Positions 61,974-64,000 of a stretch of 64,000 nucleotides of DNA are shown in pieces (position 1 is the stretch's first letter; every line of letters starts with the position of its first letter). The stretch is from contig NZ_LGHK01000100.1 of NCBI RefSeq assembly GCF_001908235.1, forward strand, positions 59,238-123,237. The letters run 5' to 3'. The DNA comes from Bradyrhizobium sp. NAS96.2 (GTDB lineage Bacteria > Pseudomonadota > Alphaproteobacteria > Rhizobiales > Xanthobacteraceae). The notes under the pieces are model-generated. The model had not been told where the DNA came from. It saw nothing but the letters and a program-made list of their open reading frames with translations, and searched no databases. The translations under genes were made by a program, and so were the position numbers.

Positions 61974-63212
61974 TTATTTCCTCAGCGCTTCCTCGACGAA
62001 GCTCGCCGCCGCCAGCGCCTTCGCGTCGTCGCCGAAGCCCGCAATCACGGTCACGCCGACGGGCAATCCGCCCTCTGCGGTCAGGGTCGGCACGTTGACG
62101 CAGGGCACGCCCATCAAGGTCCAGAGCCGGTTGTAACGGGGATCGCCCGTCGACGTCAGGCCCTTGGGCGCCGCGCCCGGCGCCGACAGCGTCAGCAGCA
62201 CGTCGACTTCGGTGAGAACAGTGGCGAGCGCCTGCCGCGCGCGCACCGTGACGTCCATCGCCGCGTCGTATTCGGCTGGCGTGCCGCCCTTGCTCTCGTC
62301 GAGCCGGCCGCGCAGCAGCGGCGGCATCGCATCGTAGTTCTGCCGGTATTCCCAGGCGAGCGACTGGTGCGCCTCGAACTCCTGCACGTCGGGATGGATC
62401 CGCCACGCCTCCGCGATGACGTCAGGCACGGCAATCTCGCGCACCGTCGCGCCCGCCTGCTCCGCGGCGCGCGCGGCCCTCTGCAACGCCTCCGCGCCGA
62501 ATGGTTCAGGCGCGCCGGCGAACGCCTGCGTCACCACGCCGATGCGCGGCGCCGCGAGCTGCGCTGGCACCACGAGGTCAGGCCGCCTCGTCATCGCAGC
62601 CAGCCCCAGCGCGACGTCGCGCACGTCGGCGCCAAACAGCCCGACGGTATCGAGCGTCCATGAAAAACACTTCACGCCAACGGTCGGCAGCAGCCGGTAG
62701 CTCGGCTTGATCGCGGCGACGCCGCAGAACGAGGCCGGCCGGATTACCGAGCCACCGGTCTGCGTGCCCAGCGCCAGCGGGATCATGCCGGCGGCGACCG
62801 CGGCTGCCGAGCCCGACGACGACCCGCCCGGCGTGTGCCCATGATTGCGCGGATTGAGCGTTGCGGTCGGATCGGTCGCCGCAAACGCGGTCGTCGTGGT
62901 CTTGCCGATGATGGTCGCGCCGGCCTGCTTCAGCGCCATCACGACCGGCGCATCGGCGCGCGGCTGATGGCCGCGGTAGATCGCAGCACCCATCTCGGTC
63001 GGGAAATCGGCGGTATCGATGATGTCCTTGATTCCGACCGCAATGCCGCGCAACGGCCCGGCAGTTTGCGCTCGGGCGCTCTTGTCATGGCAGACAAAGG
63101 CGCCGATCGCGTTGTCCTGCGCACCGATCGCCTGCAGCGATTGATCGATGGCCGCTTCAGGCGACAGCGCGCCCCGCTCGATACGCGCTTGGAGGTCGGC
63201 AAGTGAGATCAT
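61974..63212 (-). CDS. Amidase-signature hydrolase
   Basis: 412 residues. Triad Lys in 'AVGIKDIIDT', Ser-rich loop 'TPGGSSSGSAAAV' and nucleophile region 'TQTGGSVIRPASFCG'. It is shorter than GatA and lies outside the gat operon, so it is a free amidase of unknown substrate. ATG 63212 is chosen over 63230. Confidence 0.88.
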   Translation of the reverse strand: MISLADLQARIERGALSPEAAIDQSLQAIGAQDNAIGAFVCHDKSARAQTAGPLRGIAVGIKDIIDTADFPTEMGAAIYRGHQPRADAPVVMALKQAGATIIGKTTTTAFAATDPTATLNPRNHGHTPGGSSSGSAAAVAAGMIPLALGTQTGGSVIRPASFCGVAAIKPSYRLLPTVGVKCFSWTLDTVGLFGADVRDVALGLAAMTRRPDLVVPAQLAAPRIGVVTQAFAGAPEPFGAEALQRAARAAEQAGATVREIAVPDVIAEAWRIHPDVQEFEAHQSLAWEYRQNYDAMPPLLRGRLDESKGGTPAEYDAAMDVTVRARQALATVLTEVDVLLTLSAPGAAPKGLTSTGDPRYNRLWTLMGVPCVNVPTLTAEGGLPVGVTVIAGFGDDAKALAAASFVEEALRK

Positions 63213-63315
63213 GGGCAGCTTCCCTGGCATTGGCGGCTGCTTTTAGCGCGTTGCGCCGAGCTGCGCCAATGTCGCAGTTGATCACAATCTCAGGTTGGGC
63301 GAAGCTGCACCCCGC

Positions 63316-64000
63316 ATGCATGACCGGTCCCCCAGCGCAACAAAACTCACCGACACCGAACGGCTCAACCGCCTGCGGCTGATCCGCTCCGACAGTGTCG
63401 GCCCACGCACCTTTGCATCGCTGCTCCGCCATTTTGGCGATGCGGCGCAGGCGCTGGAGCGCCTGCCGGATCTCGCGCGCCGCGGCGGCGCATCGGGCCC
63501 CTCGCGCATCTGCACCGAGGCTGATGCGGCCGCGGAGCTCGCGGCCTGCCGCAAGTTCGGCGTCGACCTCGTCGCACCGGAGGAAGCGCATTATCCGGCG
63601 CGGCTTGCCACCATCGACGATGCACCGCCGCTGCTCGGTGTGCGCGGTGACCGCAACAGTCTGATGCGGCCGATGATCGCGATCGTCGGCTCCCGCAATG
63701 CCTCCGGCGCCGGGCTGAAATTTGCGGGCGCGCTGGCGCGTGATCTCGGGGATGCCGGCTTTGTCGTGATCTCGGGCCTTGCCCGCGGCATCGACCAGGC
63801 AGCACATCGCGCCACCGTCGCGAGCGGCACGGTCGCCGTGCTGGCAGGCGGCCACGACAGGATCTATCCGCCAGAGCATGAGGATCTGCTGGCCGCGCTG
63901 CTCGCGCGGGGCGCGGCGATCTCGGAGATGCCGCCCGGCCACGTGCCGCGGGCGCGCGACTTTCCCCGCCGCAACCGGCTGATCTCGGGCGCCTCGCTCG
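63316..64000 (+). CDS. dprA: DNA-processing protein DprA (partial, 3' end outside window)
   Basis: 228 codons from ATG 63316 to the edge. An N-terminal helical domain, then the Rossmann-like core 'IAIVGSRNASGAGLKFAGALA' and 'GFVVISGLARGIDQAAHRATVASG', 'FPRRNRLISG'. DprA loads RecA on incoming single-stranded DNA in transformation. Non-competent bacteria also keep it. Confidence 0.93.
   Translation, partial: MHDRSPSATKLTDTERLNRLRLIRSDSVGPRTFASLLRHFGDAAQALERLPDLARRGGASGPSRICTEADAAAELAACRKFGVDLVAPEEAHYPARLATIDDAPPLLGVRGDRNSLMRPMIAIVGSRNASGAGLKFAGALARDLGDAGFVVISGLARGIDQAAHRATVASGTVAVLAGGHDRIYPPEHEDLLAALLARGAAISEMPPGHVPRARDFPRRNRLISGASL

Noticed and set aside
1..64000. CRISPR array, integrase, transposase with intact nuclease domain, or prophage genes
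   Set aside because: None seen. The only transposon-related hint is the TnpB-like N-terminal domain at 757.

Overview
The window is high-GC alphaproteobacterial chromosome. Gene order (rsh-pdxJ-acpS-lepB-rnc-era-recO-parC, gatC-gatA with gatB nearby, pyrB with a dihydroorotase-like gene, plsY, dprA), the codon style, and the palindromic repeats found in Rhizobiales point to Bradyrhizobium or a close relative in Nitrobacteraceae. This is inference from gene content; no 16S gene is present.

Layout. 1-634: 5' part of an NRAMP manganese transporter gene (minus strand) with a Mur/Fur-type repeat promoter. 757-4295: a three-gene membrane-microdomain operon: a PspA/IM30 protein with an unusual TnpB-like N-terminal domain, a YqiJ/NfeD-like OB-fold membrane protein, and a YqiK-type flotillin. 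4487-11153: accessory functions: MFS and EamA transporters, class III adenylate cyclase, XRE regulator, secreted metallo-beta-lactamase-fold hydrolase, CDF metal exporter. 11364-21939: a long minus-strand housekeeping block covering topoisomerase IV, repair, rRNA processing, secretion, coenzymes, stringent response and RNA polymerase omega. 22300-29423: NYN protein and uracil-DNA glycosylase, peroxiredoxin, smpB, mscL, dapA, a lytic transglycosylase and tRNA-Ser(GCU). 29622-39574: mostly accessory: small secreted or hypothetical proteins, an EamA/AraC pair, a LysR-controlled thioesterase-MFS operon, AraC, a TauE/SafE transporter, and a 32-residue lysine/alanine protein. 40175-45619: gatB, a patatin lipoprotein, and gatC-orf-gatA. 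45858-54992: small proteins, two nitronate monooxygenases with a divergent LysR gene, ruvX, an AEC transporter, and a short island (50.8-53.6 kb) bounded by two copies of the AEC gene's 3' end. 55003-64000: aidB-like dehydrogenase, a tandem paralogue pair, a VanX-type dipeptidase, pyrB with a probably inactive dihydroorotase homologue, plsY, an amidase, and the start of dprA.

The most unusual item is the first operon. Residues 1-161 of its first protein resemble the N-terminal (WED/REC-like) part of TnpB RNA-guided nucleases but have no RuvC domain; they run in frame into a complete PspA. A strong internal ribosome binding site would also allow PspA alone to be made. A perfect inverted repeat covers the presumed core promoter. 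Other notable points are the loss of the metal-binding HxH motif in the pyrB-linked dihydroorotase, a perfect hairpin just before the CDF start codon, and the direct-repeat-bounded island carrying a SUKH immunity-type gene.

Seven palindromic intergenic elements of several families are listed. All coordinates and translations were read by eye; family assignments rest on motif recognition, not on a search.
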